Assembly (NCBI GenBank): GCA_036250195.1
Contig: JAVHZZ010000012.1
Location: 92,757,615-92,821,614 of the forward strand
DNA length: 64,000 nt
Direction: 5' to 3'
DNA from: Mixophyes australis
Taxonomy: Eukaryota; Chordata; Amphibia; Anura; Limnodynastidae
Position 1 is the first letter of the stretch. Each line of letters begins with the position of its first letter. Shown piece by piece: positions 53,401-63,980 of the stretch. The notes under the pieces are model-generated. The model had not been told where the DNA came from, searched no databases, and saw only the letters and a program-made list of their open reading frames with translations. Both the position numbers and the translations under genes were made by a program.

Positions 53401-56400
53401 CACACAGTCTACCCCATCCTCCTGCCCCTCTCACACCGCTCATTGTCCCATACTCCCCCCACACGGTCTACCCCACCCTCCTGCCCCTCTCACACCGCTC
53501 ATTGTCCTATACTCCCCCCACACGGTCTACCCCACCCTCCTGCCCCTCTCACACCGCTCATTGTCCCATACTCCCCCCACACAGTCTACCCCACCCTCCT
53601 GCCCCTCTCACACCGCTCATTGTCCCATACTCCCCCCACACAGTCTACCCCATCCTCCTGCCCCTCTAACACCGCTCATTGCCCCATACTCCCCCCACAC
53701 AGTCTACCCCACCCTCCTGCCCCTCTCACACCGCTCATTGTCCCATCCTCCCCCCACAGTCTATCCCACCCTCCTGCCCCCCCTCACAACGTTCATTGTC
53801 CCATACTCCCCCCACACAGTCTATCCCACCCTCCTGCCCCTCTCACACCGCTCATTCTCCCATACTTCCCCCACACGGTCTACCCCACACTCCTGCCCCT
53901 CTCACACCGCTCATTGACCCATACTCCCCCCACACGGTCTACCTCACCCTCCTGCTCCTCTCACACCGCTCATTGTCCCATACTCCCCCCACACGGTCTA
54001 CCCCACCCTCCTGCCCCTCTCACACCGCTCATTGTCCCATACTCCCCCCACACGGTCTACCCCACCCTCCTGCCCCTCTCACACCGCTCATTGTCCCATA
54101 CTCCCCCCACACAGTCTACCCCATCCTCCTGCCCCTCTAACACCGCTCATTGTCCCATACTCCCCCCACAGTCTATCCCACCCTCCTGCCCCTCTCACAC
54201 CGCTCATTGCCCCCATACTCCCCCCACACGGTCTACCCCATCCTCCTGCTCCTCTCACACCGCTCATTGCCCCCATACTCCCCCCACACAGTCTACCCCA
54301 CCCTCCTGCCCCTATCACACCCCTCATTGTCCCATACTCCCCCCACACGGTCTACCCCACCCTCCTGCCCCTCACACCGCTCATTGTCCCATACTCCCCC
54401 CACACGGTCTACCCCACCCTCCTGCCCCTATCACACCGCTCATTGTCCCATACTCCCCCCCACACGGTCTACCCCATCCTCCTGCCCCTCTCACACCCCT
54501 CATTGTCCCATACTCCCCCCCCCCACACGGTCTACCCCATCCTCCTGCCCCTCTCACACCCCTCATTGTCCCATACTCCCCCCCACACGGTCTACCCCAC
54601 CCTCCTGCCCCTCTCACACCGCTCATTGTCCCATACTCCCCCACACAGTCTACCCCACCCTCCTGCCCCTCTCACACCGCTCATTGCCCCCATACTCCCC
54701 CCACACGGTCTACCCCACCCTCCTGCCCCTCTCACACCGCTCATTGTCCCATACTCCCCCCACACAGTCTACCCCACACTCCTGCCCCTCATTGTCCCAT
54801 ACTCCCCCCACACAGTCTACCCCATCCTCCTGCCCCCCTCACACCGCTCATTGTCCCATACTCCCCCCACACGGTCTACCCCACCCTCCTGCCCCTATCA
54901 CACCGCTCATTGTCCCATACTCCCCCCCCACACGGTCTACCCCATCCTCCTGCCCCTCTCACACCCCTCATTGTCCCATACTCCCCCCCCCACACGGTCT
55001 ACCCCATCCTCCTGCCCCTCTCACACCCCTCATTGTCCCATACTCCCCCCCACACGGTCTACCCCACCCTCCTGCCCCTCTCACACCGCTCATTGTCCCA
55101 TACTCCCCCACACAGTCTACCCCACCCTCCTGCCCCTCTCACACCGCTCATTGCCCCCATACTCCCCCCACACGGTCTACCCCACCCTCCTGCCCCTCTC
55201 ACACCGCTCATTGTCCCATACTCCCCCCACACAGTCTACCCCACACTCCTGCCCCTCACACCGCTCATTGTCCCATACTCCCCCCACACAGTCTACCCCA
55301 TCCTCCTGCCCCCCCTCACACCGCTCATTGTCCCATACTCCCCCCACACGGTCTACCCCACCCTCCTGCCCCCCTCACACCGCTCATTGTCCCATACTCC
55401 CCCACACAGTCTACCCCACCCTCCTGCCCCTCTCACACCGCTCATTGCCCCCATACTCCCCCCACACGGTCTACCCCACCCTCCTGCCCCTCTCACACCG
55501 CTCATTGTCCCATACTCCCCCCACACAGTCTACCCCACACTCCTGCCCCTCACACCGCTCATTGTCCCATACTCCCCCCACACAGTCTACCCCACCCTCC
55601 TGCCCCCCTCACACCGCTCATTGTCCCATACTCCCCCACACAGTCTACCCCACCCTCCTGCCCCTCTCACACCGCTCATTGCCCCCATACTCCCCCCCAC
55701 ACGGTCTACCCCACCCTCCTGCCCCTCTCACACCGCTCATTGTCCCATACTCCCCCCACACGGTCTACCTCACCCTCCTGCCCCTCTCACACCGCTCATT
55801 GTCCCATACTCCCCCCACACGGTCTACCCCACACTCCTGCCCCTCACACCCCTCATTGTCCCATACTCCCCCCCCACAACGGTCTACCCCATCCTCCTGC
55901 CCCCCTCACACCGCTCATTGTCCCATACTCCCCCACACAGTCTACCCCCATCCTCCTGCCCCTCTCACACCCCTCATTGTCCCATACTCCCCCACACGGT
56001 CTACCCCACCCTCCTGCCCCTCACACCGCTCATTGTCCCATACTCCCCCACACAGTCTACCCCACCCTCCTGCCCCTCTCACACCCCTCATTGTCCCATA
56101 CTCCCCCACACAGTCTACCCCACACTCCTGCCCCTCTCACACCGCTCATTGTCCCATACTCCCCCACACAGTCTACCCCATCCTCCTGCCCCTCTCACAC
56201 CGCTCATTGTCCCATACTCCCCCCACACAGTCTACCCCACCCTCCTGCCCCCCTCACACCGCTCATTGTCCCATACTCCCCCCACACGGTCTACCCCACC
56301 CTCCTGCCCCCCTCACACCGCTCATTGCCCCATACTCCCCCCCACACAGTCTACCCCATCCTCCTGCCCATCTCACACCGCTCATTGTCCCATACTCCCC

Positions 56401-59400
56401 CCCACACGGTCTACCCCATCCTCCTGCCCCTCTCACACCGCTCATTGTCCCATACTCCCCCCCCACACGGTCTACCCCACCCTCCTGCCCCTCTCACACC
56501 GCTCATTGCCCCATACTCCCCCCCCACACAGTCTACCCCATCCTCCTGCCCATCTCACACCGCTCATTGTCCCATACTACCCCCACACAGTCTACCCCAC
56601 CCTCCTGCTCCTCTCACACCGCTCATTGTCCCATCCTCCCCCCACACGGTCTACCCCATCCTCCTGCCCCTCTCACACCGCTCATTGTCCCATACTCCCC
56701 CCCTCACGGTCTACCCCCACCCTCCTGCCCCTCTCACACCGCTCATTGTCCCATACTCCCCCCCTCACGGTCTACCCCACCCTCCTGCCCCTCTCACACC
56801 GCTCATTGCCCCATACTCCCCCCCACACAGTCTACCCCACCCTCCTGCCCCTCTCACACCGCTCATTGCCCCATACTCCCCCCCACACAGTCTACCCCAT
56901 CCTCCTGCCCATCTCACACCGCTCATTGTCCCATACTACCCCCACACAGTCTACCCCACCCTCCTGCCCCTCTCACACCGCTCATTGTCCCATACTCCCC
57001 CCCTCACGGTCTACCCCACCCTCCTGCCCCTCTCACACCGCTCATTGTCCCATACTCCCCCCCTCCACGGTCTACCCCACCCTCCTGCCCCTCTCACACC
57101 GCTCATTGCCCCATACTCCCCCCCACACAGTCTACCCCACCCTCCTGCCCCTCTCACACCGCTCATTGTCCCATACTCCCCCCACACGGTCTACCCCATC
57201 CTCCTGCCCCCCTCACACCGCTCATTGTCCCATACTCCCCCCAACACGGTCTACCCCACCTCCTGCCCCTCTCACACCGCTCATTGTCCCATACTCCCCC
57301 CCACACGGTCTACCCCACCCTCCTGCCCCTCTCACACCGCTCATTGTCCCATACTCCCCCCTCACGGTCTACCCCACCCTCCTGCCCCTCTCACACCGCT
57401 CATTGTCCCCATACTCCCCCCACACGGTCTACCTCACCCTCCTGCCCCTCTCACACCGCTCATTGTCCCATACTCCCCCCACACGGTCTACCCCATCCTC
57501 CTGCCCCTCTCACACCGCTCATTGTCCTATACTCCCCCCACACGGTCTACCCCACACTCCTGCCCCTCACACCCCTCATTGTCCCATACTCCCCCCCCAC
57601 ACGGTCTACCCCATCCTCCTGCCCCCCTCACACCGCTCATTGTCCCATACTCCCCCACACAGTCTACCCCATCCTCCTGCCCCCTCTCACACCCCTCATT
57701 GTCCCATACTCCCCCACACGGTCTACCCCCACCCTCCTGCCCCTCACACCGCTCATTGTCCCATACTCCCCCACACAGTCTACCCCATCCTCCTGCCCCT
57801 CTCACACCCCTCATTGTCCCATACTCCCCCACACAGTCTACCCCATCCTCCTGCCCCTCTCACACCCCTCATTGTCCCATACTCCCCCACACAGTCTACC
57901 CCACACTCCTGCCCCTCACACCCCTCATTGTCCCATACTCCCCCCCCACACAGTCTACCCCACCCTCCTGCCCCTCTCACACCGCTCATTGTCCCATACT
58001 CCCCCCACACGGTCTACCCCATCCTCCTGCCCCTCTCACACCGCTCATTGTCCCATACTCCCCCCACACGGTCTACCCCACCCTCCTGCCCCTCTCACAC
58101 CGCTCATTGTCCATACTCCCCCCACACGGTCTACCCCACCCTCCTGCCCCTCTCACACCGCTCATTGTCCATACTCCCCCCACACGGTCTACCCATCCTC
58201 CTGCCCCTCTCACACCTCTCATTGTCCCATACTCCCCCCACACGGTCTACCCCACCCTCCTGCCCCTCTCACACCGCTCATTGTCCCATACTCCCCCCCA
58301 CACGGTCTACCTCACCCTCCTGCCCCTCTCACACCGCTCATTGTCCCATACTCCCCCCCACACAGTCTACCCCATCCTCCTGCCCCTCTCACACCGCTCA
58401 TTGTCCCATACTCCCCCCACACAGTCTACCCCACCCTCCTGCCCCTCTCACACCGCTCATTGTCCCATACTCCCCCCCACACAGTCTACCCCACCCTCCT
58501 GCCCCTCTCACACCGCTCATTGTCCCATACTCCCCCCCCACACAGTCTACCCCATCCTCCTGCCCCTCTCACACCGCTCATTGCCCCATACTCCCCCCAC
58601 ACGGTCTACCCCACCCTCCTGCCCCTCTCACACCGCTCATTGTCCCATACTCCCCCCACACAGTCTACCCCACCCTCCTGCCCCTCTCACACCGCTCATT
58701 GTCCTATACTCCCCCCCACACAGTCTACCCCATCCTCCTGCCCCTCTCACACCGCTCATTGCCCCATACTCCCCCCACACGGTCTACCCCATCCTCCTGC
58801 CCCTCTCACACCGCTCATTGTCCCATACTCCCCCCTCACGGTCTACCCCACCCTCCTGCCCCTCTCACACCGCTCATTGTCCCATACTCCCCCCACACGG
58901 TCTACCCCACCCTCCTGCCCCTCACACCGCTCATTGTCCCATACTCCCCCCACACGGTCTACCCCATCCTCCTGCCCCTCTCACACCCCTCATTGTCCCA
59001 TACTCCCCCCACACAGTCTACCCCACCCTCCTGCCCCTCACACCGCTCATTGTCCCATACTCCCCCACACAGTCTACCCCATCCTCCTGCCCCCTCTCAC
59101 ACCGCTCATTGTCCCATACTCCCCCACACGGTCTACCCCACCCTCCTGCCCCTCTCACACCGCTCATTGTCCCATACTCCTCCCCACACGGTCTACCTCA
59201 CCCTCCTGCCCCTCTCACACCGCTCATTGTCCCATACTCCCCCCCACACAGTCTACCCCATCCTCCTGCCCCTCTCACACCGCTCATTGTCCCATACTCC
59301 CCCCACACAGTCTACCCCACCCTCCTGCCCCTCTCACACCGCTCATTGTCCCATACTCCCCCCCCCACACAGTCTACCCCACCCTCCTGCCCCTCTCACA

Positions 59401-62400
59401 CCGCTCATTGTCCCATACTCCCCCCCACACAGTCTACCCCATCCTCCTGCCCCTCTCACACCGCTCATTGCCCCATACTCCCCCCACACGGTCTACCCCA
59501 CCCTCCTGCCCCTCTCACACCGCTCATTGTCCCATACTCCCCCCACACAGTCTACCCCACCCTCCTGCCCCTCTCACACCGCTCATTGTCCTATACTCCC
59601 CCCCACACAGTCTACCCCATCCTCCTGCCCCTCTCACACCGCTCATTGCCCCATACTCCCCCCACACGGTCTACCCCATCCTCCTGCCCCTCTCACACCG
59701 CTCATTGTCCCATACTCCCCCCTCACGGTCTACCCCACCCTCCTGCCCCTCTCACACCGCTCATTGTCCCATACTCCCCCCACACGGTCTACCCCACCCT
59801 CCTGCCCCTCTCACACCGCTCATTGTCCCATACTCCCCCCACACGGTCTACCCCACCCTCCTGCCCCTCACACCGCTCATTGTCCCATACTCCCCCCACA
59901 CGGTCTACCCCATCCTCCTGCCCCTCTCACACCCCTCATTGTCCCATACTCCCCCCACACAGTCTACCCCACCCTCCTGCCCCTCACACCGCTCATTGTC
60001 CCATACTCCCCCACACAGTCTACCCCACCCTCCTGCCCCTCTCACACCGCTCATTGTCCCATACTCCCCCCACACGGTCTACCTCACCCTCCTGCCCCTC
60101 TCACACCGCTCATTGTCCCATACTCCCCCCACACGGTCTACCCCACCCTCCTGCCCCTCTCACACCGCTCATTGTCCCATACTCCCCCCACACGGTCTAC
60201 CCCACCCTCCTGCCCCTCTCACACCGCTCATTGTCCCATACTCCCCCCACACGGTCTATCCTACCCTCCTGCCCCTCTCACACCGCTCATTGTCCCATAC
60301 TCCCCCCACACGGTCTATCCTACCCTCCTGCCCCTCTCACACCGCTCATTGTCCCATACTCCCCCCACACGGTCTACCCCATCCTCCTGCCCCTCTCACA
60401 CCGCTCATTGTCCCATACTCCCCCACACGGTCTACCCCATCCTCCTGCCCCTCTCACACCGCTCATTGTCCCATACTCCCCCACACGGTCTACCCCATCC
60501 TCCTGCCCCTCTAACACCGCTCATTGTCCCATACTCCCCCCACACGGTCTACCTCACCCTCCTGCCCCTCTCACACCGCTCATTGTCCCCATACTCCCCC
60601 ACACAGTCTACCCCACACTCCTGCCCCTCACACCGCTCATTGTCCAATACTCCCCCCACACGGTCTACCCCACCCTCCTGCCCCTCACACCGCTCATTGT
60701 CCCATACTCCCCCCACACGGTCTACCCCATCCTCCTGCCCCTATCACACCGCTCATTGTCCCATACTCCCCCCACACAGTCTACCCCATCCTCCTGCCCC
60801 TCTCACACCGCTCATTGTCCCATACTCCCCCCACACGGTCTACCCCATCCTCCTGCCCCTCTAACACCGCTCATTGTCCCATACTCCCCCCACACGGTCT
60901 ACCCCATCCTCCTGCCCCTCTCACACCGCTCATTGTCCCATACTCCCCCACACGGTCTACCCCATCCTCCTGCCCCTCTCACACCGCTCATTGTCCCATA
61001 CTCCCCCCACACGGTCTACCCCATCCTCCTGCCCCTCTCACACCGCTCATTGTCCCATACTCCCCCACACGGTCTACCCCATCCTCCTGCCCCTCTCACA
61101 CCGCTCATTGTCCCATACTCCCCCACACGGTCTACCCCATCCTCCTGCCCCTCTAACACCGCTCATTGTCCCATACTCCCCCCACACGGTCTACCCCACC
61201 CTCCTGCCCCTCTCACACCGCTCATTGTCCCATACTCCCCCCACAGTCTATCCCACCCTCCTGCCCCTCTCACACCGCTCATTGTCCCATACTCCCCCCA
61301 CAGTCTATCCCACCCTCCTGCCCCCCTCACACCGCTCATTGTCCCCATACTCCCCCCACACGGTCTACCCCACACTCCTGCCCCTCACACCGCTCATTGT
61401 CCAATACTCCCCCCACACAGTCTACCCCATCCTCCTGCCCCTCACACCGCTCATTGTCCCATACTCCTCCCCACACGGTCTACCCCATCCTCCTGCCCCT
61501 CTCACACCGCTCATTGTCCCATACTCCCCCCACACGGTCTACCCCATCCTCCTGCCCCTCTCACACCGCTCATTGTCCCATACTCCTCCCCACACAGTCT
61601 ACCCCACCCTCCTGCCCCTCTCACACCGCTCATTGTCCCATACTCCCCCCACACAGTCTACCCCACCCTCCTGCCCCCCTCACACCGCTCATTGCCCCAT
61701 ACTCCCCCCCACACAGTCTACCCCACCCTCCTGCCCCTCTCACACCGCTCATTGTCCCATACTCCCCCCCACACAGTCTACCCCACCCTCCTGCCCCTCT
61801 CACACTGCTCATTGTCCCCATACTCCCCCCACACAGTCTACCCCACCCTCCTGCCCCTCTCACACCGCTCATTGTCCCATACTCCCCCCCACACAGTCTA
61901 CCCCACCCTCCTGCCCCTCTCACACCGCTCATTGTCCCCATACTCCCCCCACACAGTCTACCCCACCCTCCTGCCCCCCTCACACCGCTCATTGTCCCAT
62001 ACTCCCCCCACACAGTCTACCTCACCCTCCTGCCCCTCTCACACCGCTCATTGTCCCATACTCCCCCCACATGGTCTACCTCACCCTCCTGCCCCTCTCA
62101 CACCCCTCATTGTCCCATACTCCCCCCACACAGTCTACCCCACCCTCCTGCCCCTCACACCGCTCATTGTCCCATACTCCCCCCCACACGGTCTACCCCA
62201 TCCTCCTGCCCCTCTCACACCGCTCATTGTCCCCATACTCCCCCCACACAGTCTACCCCACCCTCCTGCCCCTCTCACACCGCTCATTGTCCCATACTCC
62301 CCCCACACAGTCTACCCCATCCTCCTGCCCCTCTCACACCCCTCATTGTCCCATACTCCCCCCACACGGTCTACCCCACACTCCTGCCCCTCTCACACCG

Positions 62401-63594
62401 CTCATTGTCCCATACTCCCCCCACACGGTCTACCCCACCCTCCTGCCCCTCTCACACCGCTCATTGTCCCATACTCCCCCCACACGGTCTATCCCATCCT
62501 CCTGCCCCTCTCACACCGCTCATTGTCCCATACTCCCCCCACACAGTCTACCCCATCCTCCTGCCCCTCTCACACCCCTCATTGTCCCATACTCCCCCCA
62601 CACGGTCTACCCCACCCTCCTGCCCCTCTCACACCGCTCATTGTCCCATACTCCCCCCAAACGGTCTACCCCATCCTCCTGCCCCTCTCACACCGCTCAT
62701 TGTCCCATACTCCCCCCACACGGTCTACCCCACACTCCTGCCCCTCTCACACCTCTCATTGTCCCATACTCCCCCCCACACAGTCTACCTCACCCTCCTG
62801 CCCCTCTCACACCGCTCATTGTCCCATCCTCCCCCCACAGTCTACCCCATCCTCCTGCCCCTCTCACACCTCTCATTGTCCCATACTCCCCCCCACACAG
62901 TCTACCCCACACTCCTGCCCCTCTCACACCCCTCATTGTCCCATACTCCCCCCACACGGTCTACCCCATCCTCCTGCCCCTCTCACACCCCTCATTGTCC
63001 CATACTCCCCCCACACGGTCTACCCCACACTCCTGCCCCTCTCACACCGCTCATTGTCCCATACTCCCCCCACACAGTCTACCCCATCCTCCTGCCCCTC
63101 TCACACCGCTCATTGTCCCATACTCCCCCCACACGGTCTACCCCACACTCCTGCCCCTCTCACACCTCTCATTGTCCCATACTCCCCCCCCACACAGTCT
63201 ACCCCACCCTCCTGCCCCTCTCACACCGCTCATTGTCCCATCCTCCCCCCACAGTCTACCCCATCCTCCTGCCCCTCTCACACCTCTCATTGTCCCATAC
63301 TCCCCCCCACACAGTCTACCCCACACTCCTGCCCCTCTCACACCCCTCATTGTCCAATACTCCCCCCACACGGTCTACCCCACACTCCTGCCCCTCACAT
63401 TGCCTCTTCTACCCTCCTACCCTATACTTTATATGGCACAAGCCCCCATACCTCACACCCCCCCGGGTCACCCTCACATCCCCCAACCACTATCTGCCCC
63501 TAACACTAACCTGCAGGTTCCACCAATGAGTCCCCACGAAGTTCGCATAACTCCCGAGCTGTAGGGTCAGCACCTCCCCGCAGACACCGGCCAT
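35258..63594 (-). CDS. msto1: MSTO1, Misato mitochondrial distribution and morphology regulator (gene span, 14 coding exons)
   Basis: Seen: 14 minus-strand exons with canonical GT/AG borders and matching phases join to 1695 nt, 564 residues plus stop (human about 570). Recognisable blocks: [19 protein letters not shown] at the start, [107 protein letters not shown]. Known for the family: tubulin/FtsZ-like fold with a Misato segment, cytosolic or on the outer mitochondrial membrane, promoting mitochondrial fusion and distribution; human mutations cause myopathy with ataxia. The tubulin glycine loop is degenerate (SGFSGAGA, residues ~228-235). Over 22 kb of the gene is intronic minisatellite. 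It is convergent with gon4l. Confidence 0.96.
35658..35767 (-). CDS. msto1: msto1 exon 13 (residues 453-490)
   Basis: 110 nt: [20 protein letters not shown], aligning to human [20 protein letters not shown]. Acceptor gtctcccacag, donor GCAG|GTGAGA. Confidence 0.95.
35768..36350 (-). other. msto1: msto1 intron 12
   Basis: 583 bp between exons 12 and 13. No repeat or gene recognised. Confidence 0.6.
36351..36455 (-). CDS. msto1: msto1 exon 12 (residues 418-453)
   Basis: 105 nt: [17 protein letters not shown], aligning to human SALHACTTGEEILAQYL. Acceptor ctctgccaatag, donor CAG|GTACGA. Confidence 0.92.
36456..36948 (-). other. msto1: msto1 intron 11
   Basis: 493 bp. No repeat or gene recognised. 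Confidence 0.6.
36949..37127 (-). CDS. msto1: msto1 exon 11 (residues 359-418)
   Basis: 179 nt: [32 protein letters not shown], matching human [13 protein letters not shown]. Donor TG|GTAATG. Confidence 0.96.
37200..37331 (-). CDS. msto1: msto1 exon 10 (residues 315-358)
   Basis: 132 nt: [32 protein letters not shown], aligning to human SAILATALDTVTVPYRL. Acceptor ctgtctcccag lies about 40 bp from the end of the 38-bp array. Confidence 0.96.
37369..40740. repeat. 38-bp purine-rich minisatellite array in msto1 intron 9 (~88 copies)
   Basis: Unit (plus) CAGACAGCACTGGTAGAGCG + GGAGGAGGAGAGGGGTAC. Variants: AGCAGG, GGGCTGCC, GGCGGCAC, plus 3-bp GGA length changes and GGAAGG. The sense strand of msto1 reads a long pyrimidine tract ending GCTCTACCAG in every unit. 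Blocks repeat at an offset of about 650 bp near 39171 and 39821. Confidence 0.98.
40778..40930 (-). CDS. msto1: msto1 exon 9 (residues 264-314)
   Basis: 153 nt: [37 protein letters not shown], aligning to human NTAFGLVHLTAHSS and PPVSFPYLHYD. Donor GAT|GTAAGT. The 38-bp array begins 37 bp into the intron. Confidence 0.95.
41017..41151 (-). CDS. msto1: msto1 exon 8 (residues 219-263), tubulin-like glycine loop
   Basis: 135 nt: [30 protein letters not shown]. This is the counterpart of the tubulin GGGTGSG signature region but lacks the full motif, as in other Misato proteins. Confidence 0.96.
41227..41344 (-). CDS. msto1: msto1 exon 7 (residues 179-218)
   Basis: 118 nt: [30 protein letters not shown], nearly the human sequence. 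Donor CAG|GTGAGT. Confidence 0.96.
41502..41643 (-). CDS. msto1: msto1 exon 6 (residues 132-179)
   Basis: 142 nt: [19 protein letters not shown], aligning to human WSDFLRVHLHPRSICMI. Acceptor atttctttgcag, donor GG|GTGAGT. Confidence 0.95.
41644..42276 (-). other. msto1: msto1 intron 5
   Basis: 633 bp unique sequence. Nothing recognised. Confidence 0.6.
42277..42313 (-). CDS. msto1: msto1 exon 5 (residues 120-132), 37-nt Gly-rich exon
   Basis: 37 nt between gttattag and [18 protein letters not shown]. Weakly conserved in sequence, but the extra nucleotide is needed to link phase 0 of exon 4 with exon 6. The acceptor has a poor pyrimidine tract. Confidence 0.8.
42380..43476. repeat. 31-bp minisatellite array in msto1 intron 4 (~35 copies, highly uniform)
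   Basis: Unit CCCCAGGGGAACACGCCTCC + ACGCCACTCAG. From 42411 to 43464 there are exactly 34 periods with no net indel and no substitution I could see. The first unit at 42380 has CCCGAGGGG, and the right edge changes to AACCCGACTCCC. Confidence 0.98.
43477..43955 (-). other. msto1: Left-coordinate part of msto1 intron 4
   Basis: 479 bp between the 31-bp array and exon 4. It includes a short CAT run (43676-43690) and is otherwise C-rich. No gene seen. Confidence 0.6.
43956..44019 (-). CDS. msto1: msto1 exon 4 (residues 98-119)
   Basis: 64 nt: [19 protein letters not shown], aligning to human WQGKLTTHKEELYPKNP. Lies between the 138-bp array (intron 3) and the 31-bp array (intron 4). Confidence 0.93.
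44049..46780. repeat. 138-bp tandem repeat in msto1 intron 3 (~20 copies)
   Basis: Period 138 bp (GTACAG at 44109, 44247, 44385). Unit parts: GACATTACTATCAGATAATT, AGTATAATACATCCACCTAT, CTACAAGAGTCCTGTACAGC, GATATCTCTTCCTCTATACA, TTATCCTGGATCACACTACC. A few scattered substitutions and 1-2-bp gaps. Confidence 0.97.
46781..47298 (-). other. msto1: Rest of msto1 intron 3
   Basis: 518 bp unique sequence between the 138-bp array and exon 3. No gene seen. Confidence 0.6.
47299..47371 (-). CDS. msto1: msto1 exon 3 (residues 74-98)
   Basis: 73 nt: [17 protein letters not shown], aligning to human GSLSSLKEEGGLYRDKQ. Acceptor gtgttctag, donor TG|GTGAGA. Confidence 0.95.
47440..47575 (-). CDS. msto1: msto1 exon 2 (residues 29-74)
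   Basis: 136 nt: [32 protein letters not shown]. Acceptor cccccctcag, donor AAGG|GTGAGT. Confidence 0.96.
47745..63405. repeat. 59-bp minisatellite array filling msto1 intron 1 (~265 copies, 15.7 kb)
   Basis: Unit (plus) CTCATTGTCCCATACTCCCC + CCACACGGTCTACCCCACCC + TCCTGCCCCTCTCACACCG, 59 bp, with 58-62-bp variants from poly-C length. Variant sites: ACGG/ACAG, CACCC/CATCC/CACAC, CCGCTC/CCCCTC/CCTCTC, CTCTCACAC/CTCACAC. On the msto1 sense strand it is G-rich (GGGG, GGG, GGGG and GGGGGG per unit). It lies about 105 bp from exon 1 and 170 bp from exon 2. Confidence 0.98.
63511..63594 (-). CDS. msto1: msto1 exon 1 (residues 1-28), start
   Basis: 84 coding nt: [14 protein letters not shown] then [11 protein letters not shown], the Misato N-terminal tubulin-like motif. 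ATG at 63594-63592 in a good context (GCC before, GCC after). Donor CTGCAG|GTTAGT. Confidence 0.96.
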
Positions 63595-63900
63595 GGCCGC
63601 TCACGTGTCAGGAAACACCGAGGCCTCACTCAGTGACTAGGCCGAAGCCGGTACCATGACAGCCAGGAATCCGCGTCTGTGATTGGTCAGCGCGCTGTCA
63701 CTCAGAGCCTTCCTGTAGGCGGAGCGAGGAGGCCAAGCATTCTGCGATAGGCTGAGGCAGGAAGGCGTGGTTATATATAGCACGTGGTCCGCTCTAGTTC
63801 TGTTATTCGTGTAGTGTCGTCATAAGGGCGGCGGCCATCTTATTGGTTATCCAGCAGCATCAGTGTTAGTGTATGTGTGAGGTGTAAGACACAGATACTA
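63595..63900. promoter_or_regulatory. msto1 promoter region, possibly bidirectional
   Basis: Upstream of the msto1 ATG. Minus-strand CCAAT boxes lie at 63682-63686 and 63842-63846. A YY1-type AAGATGGC (minus) lies at 63834-63841. On the plus strand a TATA-like TTATATATAG at 63771-63780 is followed by the E-box CACGTG at 63781-63786. The region is GC-rich relative to its right flank. In human, MSTO1 is head-to-head with ASH1L/ASH1L-AS1 (recalled), so a rightward transcript may start near 63800. No coding exon is visible for it here. Confidence 0.5.
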
Positions 63901-63934
63901 GATGTCATACTGTGGTGGGACCTAGGATAGTGTC

Positions 63935-63980
63935 TGTCTCTCTCTCTCTCTCTCTGTATATATATATATTTATATATAGT
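63935..63980. repeat. (CT)n-(TA)n microsatellite at right window edge
   Basis: A CT run at about 63935-63955 followed by a TA run to about 63978. Confidence 0.9.

Noticed and set aside
48532..60864. Open frame of about 4100 codons (and others of 900-3100 codons) on the plus strand
   Set aside because: Lies wholly in the 59-bp array. The unit lacks stops in all plus frames and the length is 2 mod 3, so frames cycle. Antisense to msto1 intron 1, with no homology or codon pattern of a gene.
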